NCBI GenBank assembly: GCA_944391975.1
Contig: CALXVK010000004.1
Location: 1-45,532 of the forward strand
DNA: 45,532 nucleotides
Direction: 5' to 3'
Source of the DNA: an uncultured Clostridia bacterium
GTDB taxonomy: Bacteria; Bacillota; Clostridia; TANB77; CAG-508
Position numbers and translations under genes: made by a program. The stretch's first letter is position 1, and each line of letters starts with the position of its first letter. The notes beneath the pieces are model-generated. The model did not search any database, was not told the DNA's origin, and saw only the letters and a list, made by a program, of their open reading frames with translations. Of this stretch, positions 37,701-45,274 are shown in pieces.

Positions 37701-38169
37701 TAGAGGAGAAGAACAAGTAGAAGAAGTTGATGTTCAGATTGATTTAAATATATCAAGTTATATACCAGATGAATTTATTTCAGATTCTAATCAAAAGATT
37801 GAAGTATATCAAGATATAGCTTTATGTAAAAATTTAGAAGATATTCAAAATGTAAGAGATGCAATTAAAGATAGATATGGAAGAGTACCAGATGAGATAG
37901 AAAATTTATTAGCAATATCTAATATTAGAAATATAGCAAGACAAAAAGCGGTACTTAAAATTGCACAAAAGGGTAGTAATGTTGTATTTCATGTTGATAA
38001 AGATTTATTTGATATGGAAATAATTAATAAATTAATTATGAAATATAAAAATAGAATAAGATTTTCACCAAGTGTTAATCCATATTTTACATTTAAATTA
38101 ATTGGTAATAATGTATTAGAAGAAGTTAAAGACTTTTTGGAAGGGTTAAATGATGCAAATTATAAATAA
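34705..38169 (+). CDS. mfd: Transcription-repair coupling factor Mfd
   Basis: A 1154-residue DNA translocase that removes RNA polymerase stalled at lesions and recruits UvrA. It has UvrB-like N-terminal domains, the CarD-like polymerase-binding domain around residue 490 (KIGDYIVHKTHGIGQYIG), and a RecG-like helicase core: CGDVGYGKTEVA (about 639-650), the DEEH box IIDEEHRFG and TATPIPRTLH. The GRVGRS motif and a C-terminal TRCF domain follow. Length is standard. GGAG precedes the ATG. Confidence 0.97.
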   Translation: MNSIIKVVPNVKKYNDYLFDVNKGKTPIMLSGLTEVGKVHMAYATKFYTDKPICIITYNEMQARRIRKDFGFFDDHIRSFPKRDIISFDYIAESKDILQERISNLNDIVSGKAPIIITTIEAVMQKMITKNSLYKNLISIKTGDEIDLEKIKNALITLGYERYDTVEGKGQFSIRGGIVDIATSTKTGIRIELWGDEIDSIREFDINSGRSKENLKEVTIYPAFEFLLDDDINKICDRILDKSYSKTVREKVEEDVKLIKDNQYLTKIDKYFNSFYQEFDTLIDYLPENTVIFLDEIEKIKNRAENIAKDNEHLKRDLLEKNKVIPDVLMDMDDYYDFCRKIESKQTVYLEKQDIGYVDKQSMHAKRNGYSFSYREVNFFRGTMDLLFKELQEAIKSRRQTIVLGGNKDTSRKISDILYEHNIQNDLIKEDDDLALGRVNILPGALSSGFENYELNLYVVSLEELFEAKPKRKRLPSAFKEGETVVFSDLKIGDYIVHKTHGIGQYIGVNTIKADGIIKDYIKIKYKGDDILYVPTNSLDNIRKFIGAEGKEPKINSLGSKDWEKTKAKVKSNLRQVAEELIELYAIRQKTKGFAFSKDTTWQKDFEDSFPYEETDDQLRCIAEVKKDMEKDKPMDRLLCGDVGYGKTEVAIRAAFKACMDQKQVAYLAPTTVLSNQQYESFKDRMKEYPIRVEVINRFRTKKEQEDIIKRLELGEIDILIGTHRLLSKDVKFKNLGLLIIDEEHRFGVKAKEKIKEYKKNVDVLTMTATPIPRTLHMSIVGMRDMSVIYEPPQDRKPVRTYVLEYDEEVIKEAITKELERNGQVFYLSNQVETIEAKTNNLRKLIPEARIEFAHGKMSGSMLEDIMESFVERKIDVLVCTTILESGIDIPNANTIIVENADRLGLAQLYQIRGRVGRSNTQAYAYITYRRNKALSDEADKRLKAIKEFTEFGSGFKIAMRDLEIRGAGSLMGEMQHGHMEQVGYDMYCKLLDEVVKEIRGEEQVEEVDVQIDLNISSYIPDEFISDSNQKIEVYQDIALCKNLEDIQNVRDAIKDRYGRVPDEIENLLAISNIRNIARQKAVLKIAQKGSNVVFHVDKDLFDMEIINKLIMKYKNRIRFSPSVNPYFTFKLIGNNVLEEVKDFLEGLNDANYK

Positions 38170-38171
38170 GT

Positions 38172-38206
38172 GTGCCAAGGGGGACGTTGTTCCACGGCAC
38201 AAAAAT
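38172..38206 (+). repeat. GC-rich hairpin after mfd
   Basis: GTGCC (38172-38176) pairs with GGCAC (38196-38200) around an inner GGGA/TTCC pairing, followed by AAAAATT. TTGTTCCAC recurs just downstream (38188 and 38207 region). It may be an mfd terminator or a degenerate dispersed repeat related in character to the one at 16578. The rest of the gap to 38389 is AT-rich. Confidence 0.4.
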
Positions 38207-38389
38207 TGTTCCACAACTTTCAATCTTTTAGGGACACTTTGGAAAAGCTTGATGATTATTAGTGCTTTTTAGAAGTGCCTCTTTTGACGGATATAGGAGT
38301 TATATATTATTTAATAAAATTATTGCCAAAACTAAAAAAAAGTTATACAATACAACAGTATTTATATAAAAATTGAAAGAGGTAAGATT

Positions 38390-39508
38390 ATGGAAAAATC
38401 AAAAGTATATTTTACAGACTTTAGAGCAAAACCAGGATATAATTTATTACAAAAATTAGAAAAATTGATAAAAAAAGCAGGAATTGAAAATATTGATTTT
38501 AAAAATAAATATGTAGCAATTAAAATTCATTTTGGAGAACCAGGAAATTTGGCTTATTTAAGACCAAATTATGCAAAAGTAGTAGTAGATGTTGTGAAAG
38601 AATTAGGTGGAAAACCATTTTTAACTGATTGCAATACTTTATATGTTGGTGGAAGAAAAAATGCTTTAGATCATTTAGATGCAGCATATGTCAATGGATT
38701 TAGTCCATTTTCAACAGGTTGTCATGTAATTATAGCAGATGGATTAAAAGGAACAGATGAATCTTATGTTAATATTGATGGTGAATATGTAAAAACAGCA
38801 AAAATTGGAAGAGCTATTATGGATGCTGATATAGTTATATCTTTAAATCATTTTAAAGGTCATGAAGGAACTGGATTTGGTGGAGCCATCAAAAATATAG
38901 GAATGGGTTGCGGTTCAAGAGCAGGAAAAATGGAAATGCACAGTAGTGGAAAGCCTGAAGTTATTTTAGAAAATTGTAAAAAATGTAAACAATGTATAAA
39001 AATATGTGCACATGGGGCTATTTCTTATAACGAAGAAGGAAAAGCTGTAATAGACCATAACAAATGTGTTGGTTGTGGTAGATGTATAGGAATTTGTAAT
39101 TTTGATGCAATTGAATCACCAAATGATGAAGCAGCAGATATCTTAAATAGAAAAATGGCTGAATATGCATTAGCAGTTGTAAAAGATAGACCACAATTTC
39201 ATATTAGTTTAATTTGTGATGTTTCACCAAACTGTGATTGCCATGCAGAAAATGATGCACCAATTGTTCCAAATATTGGAATGTTAGCTTCATTTGATAT
39301 GGTTGCATTAGATAAAGCATGTGCAGATTTAGTAAATAAACAAGAAGTATTTCAAAATAGTGCGTTAGGTGAAAATATAAGGAAAAGAGTAGAAGGTCAT
39401 GATCATTTCCATATTAATCATCCAGATACGAATTGGGAAAGCCAAATTGAGCATGGAGAAAAAATTGGGCTTGGAAATTCAGAATATGAATTGATAATAA
39501 TGAAGTAA
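38390..39508 (+). CDS. DUF362 protein with two 4Fe-4S clusters
   Basis: A 372-residue iron-sulfur protein. The DUF362 region (about 1-190) has VAIKIHFGEPGNLAYLRPNY and SLNHFKGHEGTGFGGAIKN. Two ferredoxin motifs follow: CKKCKQCIKICAHGAI (about 196-211) and CVGCGRCIGICNFDAI (about 226-241). The C-terminal part has several more Cys (CDVSPNCDCH). Its function is unknown; proteins of this kind are electron carriers or maturation factors. The ATG follows AAAGAGG. Confidence 0.9.
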   Translation: MEKSKVYFTDFRAKPGYNLLQKLEKLIKKAGIENIDFKNKYVAIKIHFGEPGNLAYLRPNYAKVVVDVVKELGGKPFLTDCNTLYVGGRKNALDHLDAAYVNGFSPFSTGCHVIIADGLKGTDESYVNIDGEYVKTAKIGRAIMDADIVISLNHFKGHEGTGFGGAIKNIGMGCGSRAGKMEMHSSGKPEVILENCKKCKQCIKICAHGAISYNEEGKAVIDHNKCVGCGRCIGICNFDAIESPNDEAADILNRKMAEYALAVVKDRPQFHISLICDVSPNCDCHAENDAPIVPNIGMLASFDMVALDKACADLVNKQEVFQNSALGENIRKRVEGHDHFHINHPDTNWESQIEHGEKIGLGNSEYELIIMK

Positions 39509-39592
39509 AAATTAGGTTAAATAATTAAAGAATAAAACCCAAAAAAAAATAAATACTAAATAAAAAGGTTAAAATTAGAACTGGAGGAGTTT

Positions 39593-40365
39593 ATGCAAGT
39601 AATATCTAGTAAAGATAATAATTTAATAAAACATATAAGAAAACTTAAAGAAAAAAAATATCGTGATGAATATAATGAGTTTATAGTAGAAGGCCTAAAA
39701 ATGATAGAAGAGGCGATTGAAGAAAAAGTTAAACTTAAAACTATAATTATTTGTGAAGAATTTTTAGGAGATACAATAAAAAAAGATTTATTATATGAGC
39801 TTGCAAAAGAAAATGTTGTATATGTAGATAGTAAGCTTTTTAAGCTTTTAACAGATGTTACAACACCTCAAGGAATTTTAGCTGTAGTAGAGAAAAATAA
39901 ATCAGATGAATTAAATTATAAAGAAAATTTATTTTTGATTTTAGATAATATTCAAGATCCAGGAAATATGGGAACAATTATTAGAACAGCAGATAGTGTT
40001 CGGATTAGATCAAATTATTGTTCAAAAAAATTCAGTTGATTGTTATAATCAAAAAGTAGTGCGTTCAACTATGGGAGCAGTATATAGAGTAAATATAATT
40101 GAAGTTTCTAATTTGGAAAATACAATAAAAGAATTGAAAAAACATAAAATAAAAGTTTATGCAACTGATTTAAAAACAGATAAAACAATTTATGATGTGG
40201 ATTATAAGAAATCTGCCGTTGTTATAGGAAATGAAGCAAATGGAGTAAGTAGACGGAGTTTTAGATATAGCTGATGAAAGAATAAAAATTCCAATGAAGG
40301 GAAAAACAGAAAGTTTAAATGCAGCAGTAGCCACAGGAATTATATTATATAATGCAACTAGGTAA
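39593..40365 (+). CDS. SPOUT (TrmH/SpoU-type) RNA 2'-O-methyltransferase, needs two +1 recodings at CGG
   Basis: Likely a 23S rRNA methyltransferase (RlmB/YsgA-like; exact target uncertain). Read 39593-40000, 40002-40253 and 40255-40365, giving 256 residues, the usual length. The N-terminal substrate-binding domain precedes the knot. Motif 1 is NIQDPGNMGTIIRTADSV-G-LDQIIVQK, with the first CGG in the middle. Motif 2 is VVIGNEANGVSR-G-VLDIAD, with the second CGG. Motif 3 is IKIPMKGKTESLNAAVATG. The frame is lost twice and restored twice by the same rule, so three pieces give one clean family protein. The ATG follows TGGAGGAG. A shared terminator lies beyond the stop. Confidence 0.95.
40001..40003 (+). 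other. In-frame CGG recoding site 1, SPOUT methyltransferase
   Basis: Context GTT CGG A. Read as GTT (C) GGA TTA GAT, Val-Gly-Leu-Asp. Confidence 0.93.
40254..40256 (+). other. In-frame CGG recoding site 2, SPOUT methyltransferase
   Basis: Context AGA CGG A, in the frame set by site 1. Read as AGA (C) GGA GTT TTA, Arg-Gly-Val-Leu. It is the only site not preceded by T. Confidence 0.93.
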
Positions 40366-40387
40366 TAAAGTGCAATAAATAATAAAT

Positions 40388-40419
40388 AAAGAACATAGAC
40401 AATCTATGTTCTTTATTTT
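40388..40419. terminator. Bidirectional terminator
   Basis: AAAGAACATAG (40388-40398) pairs perfectly with CTATGTTCTTT (40404-40414), followed by ATTTTT. The recoded DUF4364-like gene stops at its edge, and the SPOUT gene ends on the other side. Confidence 0.85.
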
Positions 40420-41016
40420 TGCTCTTCTCCGAGAGTTTCTAGATAAAATTTCCAAAATTTCTGGATATATTTGATTTGCATTTTTATTCCAGTTGTTAAC
40501 TATATTTTTAGCATTTTCTTTTGAACCAGCATTTACCTCTAAATTAAAAATTGTTGCGTTATTTTCAACTATTTTGCATTTAACTGAAAAATCATTTTCT
40601 GTTATTGGTGTATATTCTGCAAAAACTGAAAGTTCATCTTTTATTTTATTAAAATTTTCTTTAAATTTTTTATCTACATTTAATTTTAAAATTCCTGGTA
40701 GCATATCAATTGTAAGATCTAAGGCATTTTTTCCGTCAGCAGTTAGTTCAATTATTTCTTTATCATCTTGAACATATTTCAAAATAAATTTGTCTTCAAG
40801 CAAATCAATTAAAAATTGTTGAAAATCAAAATAATTCATATCTGCAGTTGAAATAACAAGCTCTAAAAGTTCTTTATAACTAACAGGCTTATTAATTTTT
40901 TGCAAAATATACAGAATTAATAATTTGCTGTCTGCAAGCTTTTCATCTATTTTTGTCAATTGTATAGCCGCCTCCTTTATTTGAATTTGGAAAATGTTAT
41001 TATTTTCCGTTTGCAT
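40413..41016 (-). CDS. DUF4364-like protein, C-terminus set by +1 recoding at CGG
   Basis: A 200-residue soluble protein resembling the DUF4364 family, a winged-helix-like N-terminus (LADSKLLILYILQKINKPVSYKELLELV, shown in concept at about 17-50) and a beta-rich C-terminal part. The role is unknown but may be DNA-binding. Read 41016-40432 then 40430-40413. After codon 195 the frame meets CGG (AAC TCT CGG A). Skipping C ends it as NSGEEQK at a TAA beside the terminator. Without the shift it would run through the terminator hairpin for some 28 odd residues. The shift affects only the tail, so this is weaker evidence than the other sites. Confidence 0.8.
40429..40431 (-). other. In-frame CGG recoding site, DUF4364-like gene
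   Basis: Minus-strand context TCT CGG A. Read as TCT (C) GGA GAA GAG CAA AAA stop. Confidence 0.75.
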
Positions 41017-41189
41017 TATATCATACTTTTCCTTAAAATACTATTAATTTTGAAAAAAATATTGACAAAAAAGAAAAATTATATTAATATAATGGCAATT
41101 ATTCTTAATTGCAATGCCTTTGCAATTCTTTAAAAATTCTTATGATAAGTTCTTATCAAAATTTCCGTTAAAAAATAAATAATAAGGAG

Positions 41190-41807
41190 GTGATATATTG
41201 TTTTAGTAAATATAGTAAACTTCAAATTAATTTTCTAAGTTTTTTTATTTGTTGTCTAATCTTTTTAATTAGTTTCTCAATTTCAAAATTTATTTCTTCA
41301 AAATTTAATTCAAATTCAAAAATCAATGATATAACAATTTCCCAGAATATAGAAAATATAGTTAATAATGAAGATACTTCAAAATTAAATAATAATTCAA
41401 GTATTCTTAATTATGAAAATTTAAATAAATATGCTTGGGCTTTAAAAATTCCAAAAATAGATTTATATGCAGAGATTGCTGAAGGAACTGATAGTCAAAC
41501 TTTAAATAAATATATAGGTCATTTTGAAGAATCTAAAAAAGAGAGTGGTAATATTTGCTTAGCAGCTCATAATAGAGGATATGATGTTAATTATTTTTCA
41601 AGAGTAAAAGAGTTAGAAATCGGAGATGAAATTTATTATCTTATAAATGAAAATGAATATAAATATAAAATTGATGAAATTTTAGTAATATATGAAACAG
41701 ATTGGACAGTTATTGAAAATACAGAAGAAGATAGAATTACACTTATTACATGCATTGAAAATAGAGATGCATATAGACTTTGTGTAAGAGGTGTTAAATA
41801 TGAATAA
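41190..41807 (+). CDS. Sortase paired with the LPKTG adhesin gene
   Basis: A roughly 205-residue sortase with one N-terminal membrane anchor (about 14-34), an Asn/Ser-rich linker and the catalytic barrel. The triad is H127 (LAAHNRG), C188 (TLITCIEN) and R196 (AYRLCVR). Its stop lies 15 bases before the adhesin ATG, so the adhesin is the likely substrate. The start is unclear. GTG 41190 overlaps the strong AAGGAGG (41184-41190) and so is doubtful. A well-placed TTG (41198) is followed by TTT TAG; a +1 slip on UUU-U would enter the sortase frame as MFSKYSK. Confidence 0.88.
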   Translation: MIYCFSKYSKLQINFLSFFICCLIFLISFSISKFISSKFNSNSKINDITISQNIENIVNNEDTSKLNNNSSILNYENLNKYAWALKIPKIDLYAEIAEGTDSQTLNKYIGHFEESKKESGNICLAAHNRGYDVNYFSRVKELEIGDEIYYLINENEYKYKIDEILVIYETDWTVIENTEEDRITLITCIENRDAYRLCVRGVKYE

Positions 41808-41822
41808 TTGAGAAAGGAGAGT

Positions 41823-43622
41823 ATGATTTATCATACAAAATTAAACATGGTAAAAAAAATAATTATAATTTTTGCAATAGTAATATTGCTATTTAATGTG
41901 GGAATTAATTGTTTTGCATTAGAAATACAATCTGCTGATTTAGTTAAAATTGGTAATGCAGATCAGCATTTACAATATTTTAGAGAAGATAGAGGATATT
42001 CAACTCCAATAGTATGTTCTATTGTTGGGTATTATAATAAATCAGGTACATTTTTTCCAACATATTGTATGAATAAAGATTTACCTGGTGCAGAAACATC
42101 AGAATACACAGTTAATATAAATAGTTTAATTAATAATGATGCAGTTTGGAGAGTAGTAAAAAATGGTTGGCCATATAAATCAGCTGCAGAAATGGGATTA
42201 AGTAATGATTTTGATGCATATGCTGTAACAAAATTTGCAGTATATTGTGTTTTAGGTGAATCAAACCTATCATATTATTCAGCTATTCCTGGAGATAGCA
42301 CTGGTGAACAGATGATGAATGTTTTAAATAATTTAGTTAATATAGGTTTTAATGGAACAGATACAAAATCTATGGGAACAATGAGTGTTTCAAAAGTAAA
42401 TGGATTTTTAGATGCGAATGGATATTATTATCAGGATTATAAAGTGAGTTCTAGTGTAAATATGTCACAGTTTATAGTTTCAATAAGCAATTTACCAGAA
42501 GGAACTTATGTTGCAGATATTAGAAATAGTGCTAAAAATACATTTTCTAATGGTGAAATTTTTAGAATTCTTGTGCCAACAGATAAATTAACTTCAAATT
42601 TAAATGGAACTATAAATATTTTAGGAAAATGTGAAACATATCCAATTTTTTATGGTGAAGCACCAGCTGGAATGCAAAATTATGTTGTAACATATGGAAC
42701 TTATGGAGATGAAAATATAAGTACAGATTTAAATATATCTACAAATACAGGGAGTCTAAAAGTTATAAAGATAGATGATGAAACTGAGATTCCAATTGAA
42801 GGTGTAAGTTTTACATTAAAAAGTGAAGATGGAAGTTATGAAGCAACTGGAGTGACTGATAGTAATGGAGTTTTAAATTTTAATAATCTTTATCAAGGAA
42901 AATATATTTTAACAGAAGTTGAAACAGGTGAAAATTATATTTTAGATGAAATAAAAGATAATGTTATAACTATAAATTATAATGAAAATTCGGAAATTAT
43001 AATTGGAAATACAATAAAAAGGGGTAAAATAAAAGTTATAAAAACTGATTCAGAAACTGATAAACCTATTAGCGGAGTAGAATTTAATATTATTAATAAA
43101 GACACCGGACAAATCTTAGAAACTATAAAAACAGATGAAAATGGGGAAGCTCAAAGTAGTGATTTAAGAGTAGATATTAACTATGTATTAAAGGAAGTAA
43201 AAACATTAGAAGAATATATTTTAAGTGAAGAAGAAATTTCGTTTAATGTTCTAGATAATGAGATTATAGAAATAAATGTAGAAAATGAAGTGAAAAAAGG
43301 AAAAGTAAAAATAATAAAAACAGATTTTGATACAGGAGAAGCTTTAAAAGGAGTTGAATTTAATATTATTGATAGTAGTAGTGGAGAAGTTATTGAAACT
43401 TTAGTAACAGATGAAAATGGAGAAGCTCAGAGTAGTGATTTAAGGGTTGATAAAAACTACATATTACAAGAAGTTAAAACTCTAGAAAATTATATTTTAA
43501 ATGAAGAGAAGATAACCTTTAAAGTAATTGATAATGATGTATTAGAAATAAAATTAACAAACCAAAAACAACCTGAAATAGAAAAAGAAGAAATAAAAGT
43601 ACTTCCAAAAACTGGTTTTTAA
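41823..43622 (+). CDS. LPKTG surface adhesin with thioester-like and three Cna-B domains
   Basis: A 599-residue secreted protein. It has a signal peptide (to about 32), an N-terminal thioester-like (TQXA) domain with PTYCMNKDLPG (Cys82), then three SpaA/Cna-B-type domains, the last two near-copies encoded by a 276-bp tandem repeat. It ends LPKTGF. Two oddities: the thioester motif Thr-Gln-x-Ala reads T136-K-F-A, so the Gln partner is missing, and the protein stops right after LPKTGF, without the membrane span and basic tail a sorting signal needs. ATG 41823 follows AAAGGAG, closely spaced; ATG 41847 is an alternative. Confidence 0.88.
   Translation: MIYHTKLNMVKKIIIIFAIVILLFNVGINCFALEIQSADLVKIGNADQHLQYFREDRGYSTPIVCSIVGYYNKSGTFFPTYCMNKDLPGAETSEYTVNINSLINNDAVWRVVKNGWPYKSAAEMGLSNDFDAYAVTKFAVYCVLGESNLSYYSAIPGDSTGEQMMNVLNNLVNIGFNGTDTKSMGTMSVSKVNGFLDANGYYYQDYKVSSSVNMSQFIVSISNLPEGTYVADIRNSAKNTFSNGEIFRILVPTDKLTSNLNGTINILGKCETYPIFYGEAPAGMQNYVVTYGTYGDENISTDLNISTNTGSLKVIKIDDETEIPIEGVSFTLKSEDGSYEATGVTDSNGVLNFNNLYQGKYILTEVETGENYILDEIKDNVITINYNENSEIIIGNTIKRGKIKVIKTDSETDKPISGVEFNIINKDTGQILETIKTDENGEAQSSDLRVDINYVLKEVKTLEEYILSEEEISFNVLDNEIIEINVENEVKKGKVKIIKTDFDTGEALKGVEFNIIDSSSGEVIETLVTDENGEAQSSDLRVDKNYILQEVKTLENYILNEEKITFKVIDNDVLEIKLTNQKQPEIEKEEIKVLPKTGF
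43023..43574 (+). repeat. 276-bp tandem repeat encoding two Cna-B domains
   Basis: Units begin at 43023 (GKIKVIKTD) and 43299 (GKVKIIKTD). Both contain TDENGEAQSSDLRVD, with nearly identical DNA around 43131 and 43408. Recombination between the units could change the stalk length. Confidence 0.8.
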
Positions 43623-43714
43623 AACAAAAATATATTTTCACAAAAAGTAGAAAAGCTGTGGATATTACTAAAATTTATTGAAAAAATTAAAAATCACTGA
43701 TATAATTTTTATGG

Positions 43715-43758
43715 AAATGGCAAATAAAACAATTATAAGTTTTGTTTGCTATTTTTTA
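43715..43758 (+). terminator. Terminator after the sortase-adhesin operon
   Basis: AAATGGCAAATAAAAC (43715-43730) pairs, with two G-U, with GTTTTGTTTGCTATTT (43739-43754), followed by T. Confidence 0.75.
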
Positions 43759-43834
43759 ATATATAAAAAATTTTAAAAAAAGTGTAATAAAATAAAAAAT
43801 AAAATCTCTTATTAGATAGAAGGAGGATAAAGTT

Positions 43835-44326
43835 ATGCAGAATATAGAAGAAATATATAAAATGCATTCAAATACAGTATATAAGTATTTATTCTGCTTA
43901 ACAGATAATGAAGATCTATCAGAAGAATTGACACAAGAGACTTTTGCAATTGCTGTAAAAGAGATAAATAAATTTAAAGGAGAGTGTAAAGTATCTGTAT
44001 GGCTATGTCAAATTGCTAAACATCTTTGGTATAAAGAATTAAAAAAGAAAAAAATAAATATCCCAATCCAAGAAATAGAAAATTTACAAGAGACTAAAAC
44101 GGTTGAAGATATTGTTTTTGAAAAAGAAGATAAATTAAAATTATTTAAAGATATACAGAAATTAGATGAAAAATCAAGAGAATTAATATATTTAAGAATG
44201 ATTGGTAATCTAGATTTTACAGAAATTGGTGAGATTTTAGGAAAAACAGCTAATTGGGCAAGAGTTAATTTTTATCGTGCTAAGCAAAAAATAAGGGAGG
44301 TAAATAAGGATGGAGAAAAAAACTGA
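43835..44326 (+). CDS. ECF-type sigma factor
   Basis: A 163-residue extracytoplasmic-function sigma factor. Region 2 has YKYLFCLTDNEDLSEELTQETF (about 16-37, shown in part), and region 4 has DEKSRELIYLRMIGNLDFTEIGEILGKT, with the helix-turn-helix near the C-terminus. The last 17 bases overlap the next gene, the anti-sigma factor. GAAGGAGG precedes the ATG. It resembles sigma-V or sigma-M-type factors that respond to envelope stress. Confidence 0.92.
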   Translation: MQNIEEIYKMHSNTVYKYLFCLTDNEDLSEELTQETFAIAVKEINKFKGECKVSVWLCQIAKHLWYKELKKKKINIPIQEIENLQETKTVEDIVFEKEDKLKLFKDIQKLDEKSRELIYLRMIGNLDFTEIGEILGKTANWARVNFYRAKQKIREVNKDGEKN

Positions 44327-45263
44327 ATGTGAAATTGTTCAAGATTTATTACTCGGATATGTTGATAAGACTTTGAATGATGAATCCAAAAAATTAGTAG
44401 AGAAACATTTAAGTGAGTGTGAAAAATGTAGACAAAGACTTCAAGATATAAAAAAAGATATTGAAGAAAATCAGAGTACTCAGAAAAAAGAAATTGATTA
44501 TTTAAAAAAAGTTAGAAGAAAAAGTAGAATTAAAGCTTTTTTTATAGCAATTGGAATTATAGTACTAATTGCCGTAATTTATTATGTTATTAAATTTATA
44601 AAAATTAGTTCTATAATGAATAAAGCAAGTAAAAATTTAGAATCAGAAAATATGTATTTTGAGCAACAACAAATTTTAGATGATGAAAAAGTGGCTATTT
44701 TAAAATTATATTATAAAGATGGTAAGTATAAGCAGATATCTCAAATTTATTCAGACGACAAAATACAGACACAGTTTTTAAAATATGGTGAAGTGGATTC
44801 TAATGAAATAATTGAAATAGATGATATAAATAAAGTTGTAACTATTAAACATGGGGATATAGTAGAGGCTTTTAATAAAAAGGATAACATTAAATGGAGT
44901 AGATTCGGGACTGAAGAGAGAAATTCAATAGTTGCAAATATGGGAAAAGCTTTTTTTATGTCAATTTATACAGATAATTATGGATCAAATAAAGAGTACT
45001 ATGTATTAACAAGTCAATTTGATAGAAATAAAAGATGGGAAATTTGGATTGACAAAGAAACAGGATTAGTTATAAAAGAAATTAATAGGGATTCCGAAAA
45101 AAGTTTTATTACTGGAACTGATATAGTAAAAGAAATAAATGATACTGTTATTTCATATAATTATGAATTTAATGTAGTAACAGATGAGGATGTAAAAGTT
45201 CCTGATTTATCTGAATATAAAATAGAAAATGTTAATGAAAATTTTGAAGATTATATGGAATAG
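44310..45263 (+). CDS. Zinc-finger anti-sigma factor
   Basis: A 317-residue membrane anti-sigma factor. The cytosolic zf-HC2 domain has C7, H33, C37 and C40 (KHLSECEKC), which binds the upstream sigma factor. One membrane span follows (about 74-95), then an extracellular domain of about 220 residues of no recognised family. The gene overlaps the sigma factor by 17 bases, the usual translational coupling of such pairs. GGGAGG precedes the ATG. Confidence 0.9.
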   Translation: MEKKTECEIVQDLLLGYVDKTLNDESKKLVEKHLSECEKCRQRLQDIKKDIEENQSTQKKEIDYLKKVRRKSRIKAFFIAIGIIVLIAVIYYVIKFIKISSIMNKASKNLESENMYFEQQQILDDEKVAILKLYYKDGKYKQISQIYSDDKIQTQFLKYGEVDSNEIIEIDDINKVVTIKHGDIVEAFNKKDNIKWSRFGTEERNSIVANMGKAFFMSIYTDNYGSNKEYYVLTSQFDRNKRWEIWIDKETGLVIKEINRDSEKSFITGTDIVKEINDTVISYNYEFNVVTDEDVKVPDLSEYKIENVNENFEDYME

Positions 45264-45274
45264 AAAAATTTATG

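Noticed and set aside
8901-41016. CGG simply reassigned to another amino acid
   Set aside because: A reassigned codon would keep the frame. At all nine sites the protein continues one base later, so the frame itself changes.
8901-41016. Sequencing or assembly errors as the cause of the broken genes
   Set aside because: Every break has the same extra C before GG, none in homopolymers, and none elsewhere. It cannot be fully excluded without reads, but it is a poor explanation.
41062-41093. Promoter TTGACA to TATAAT before the second sortase
   Set aside because: The boxes are present but the spacing is 20 bases, too long to call with confidence.
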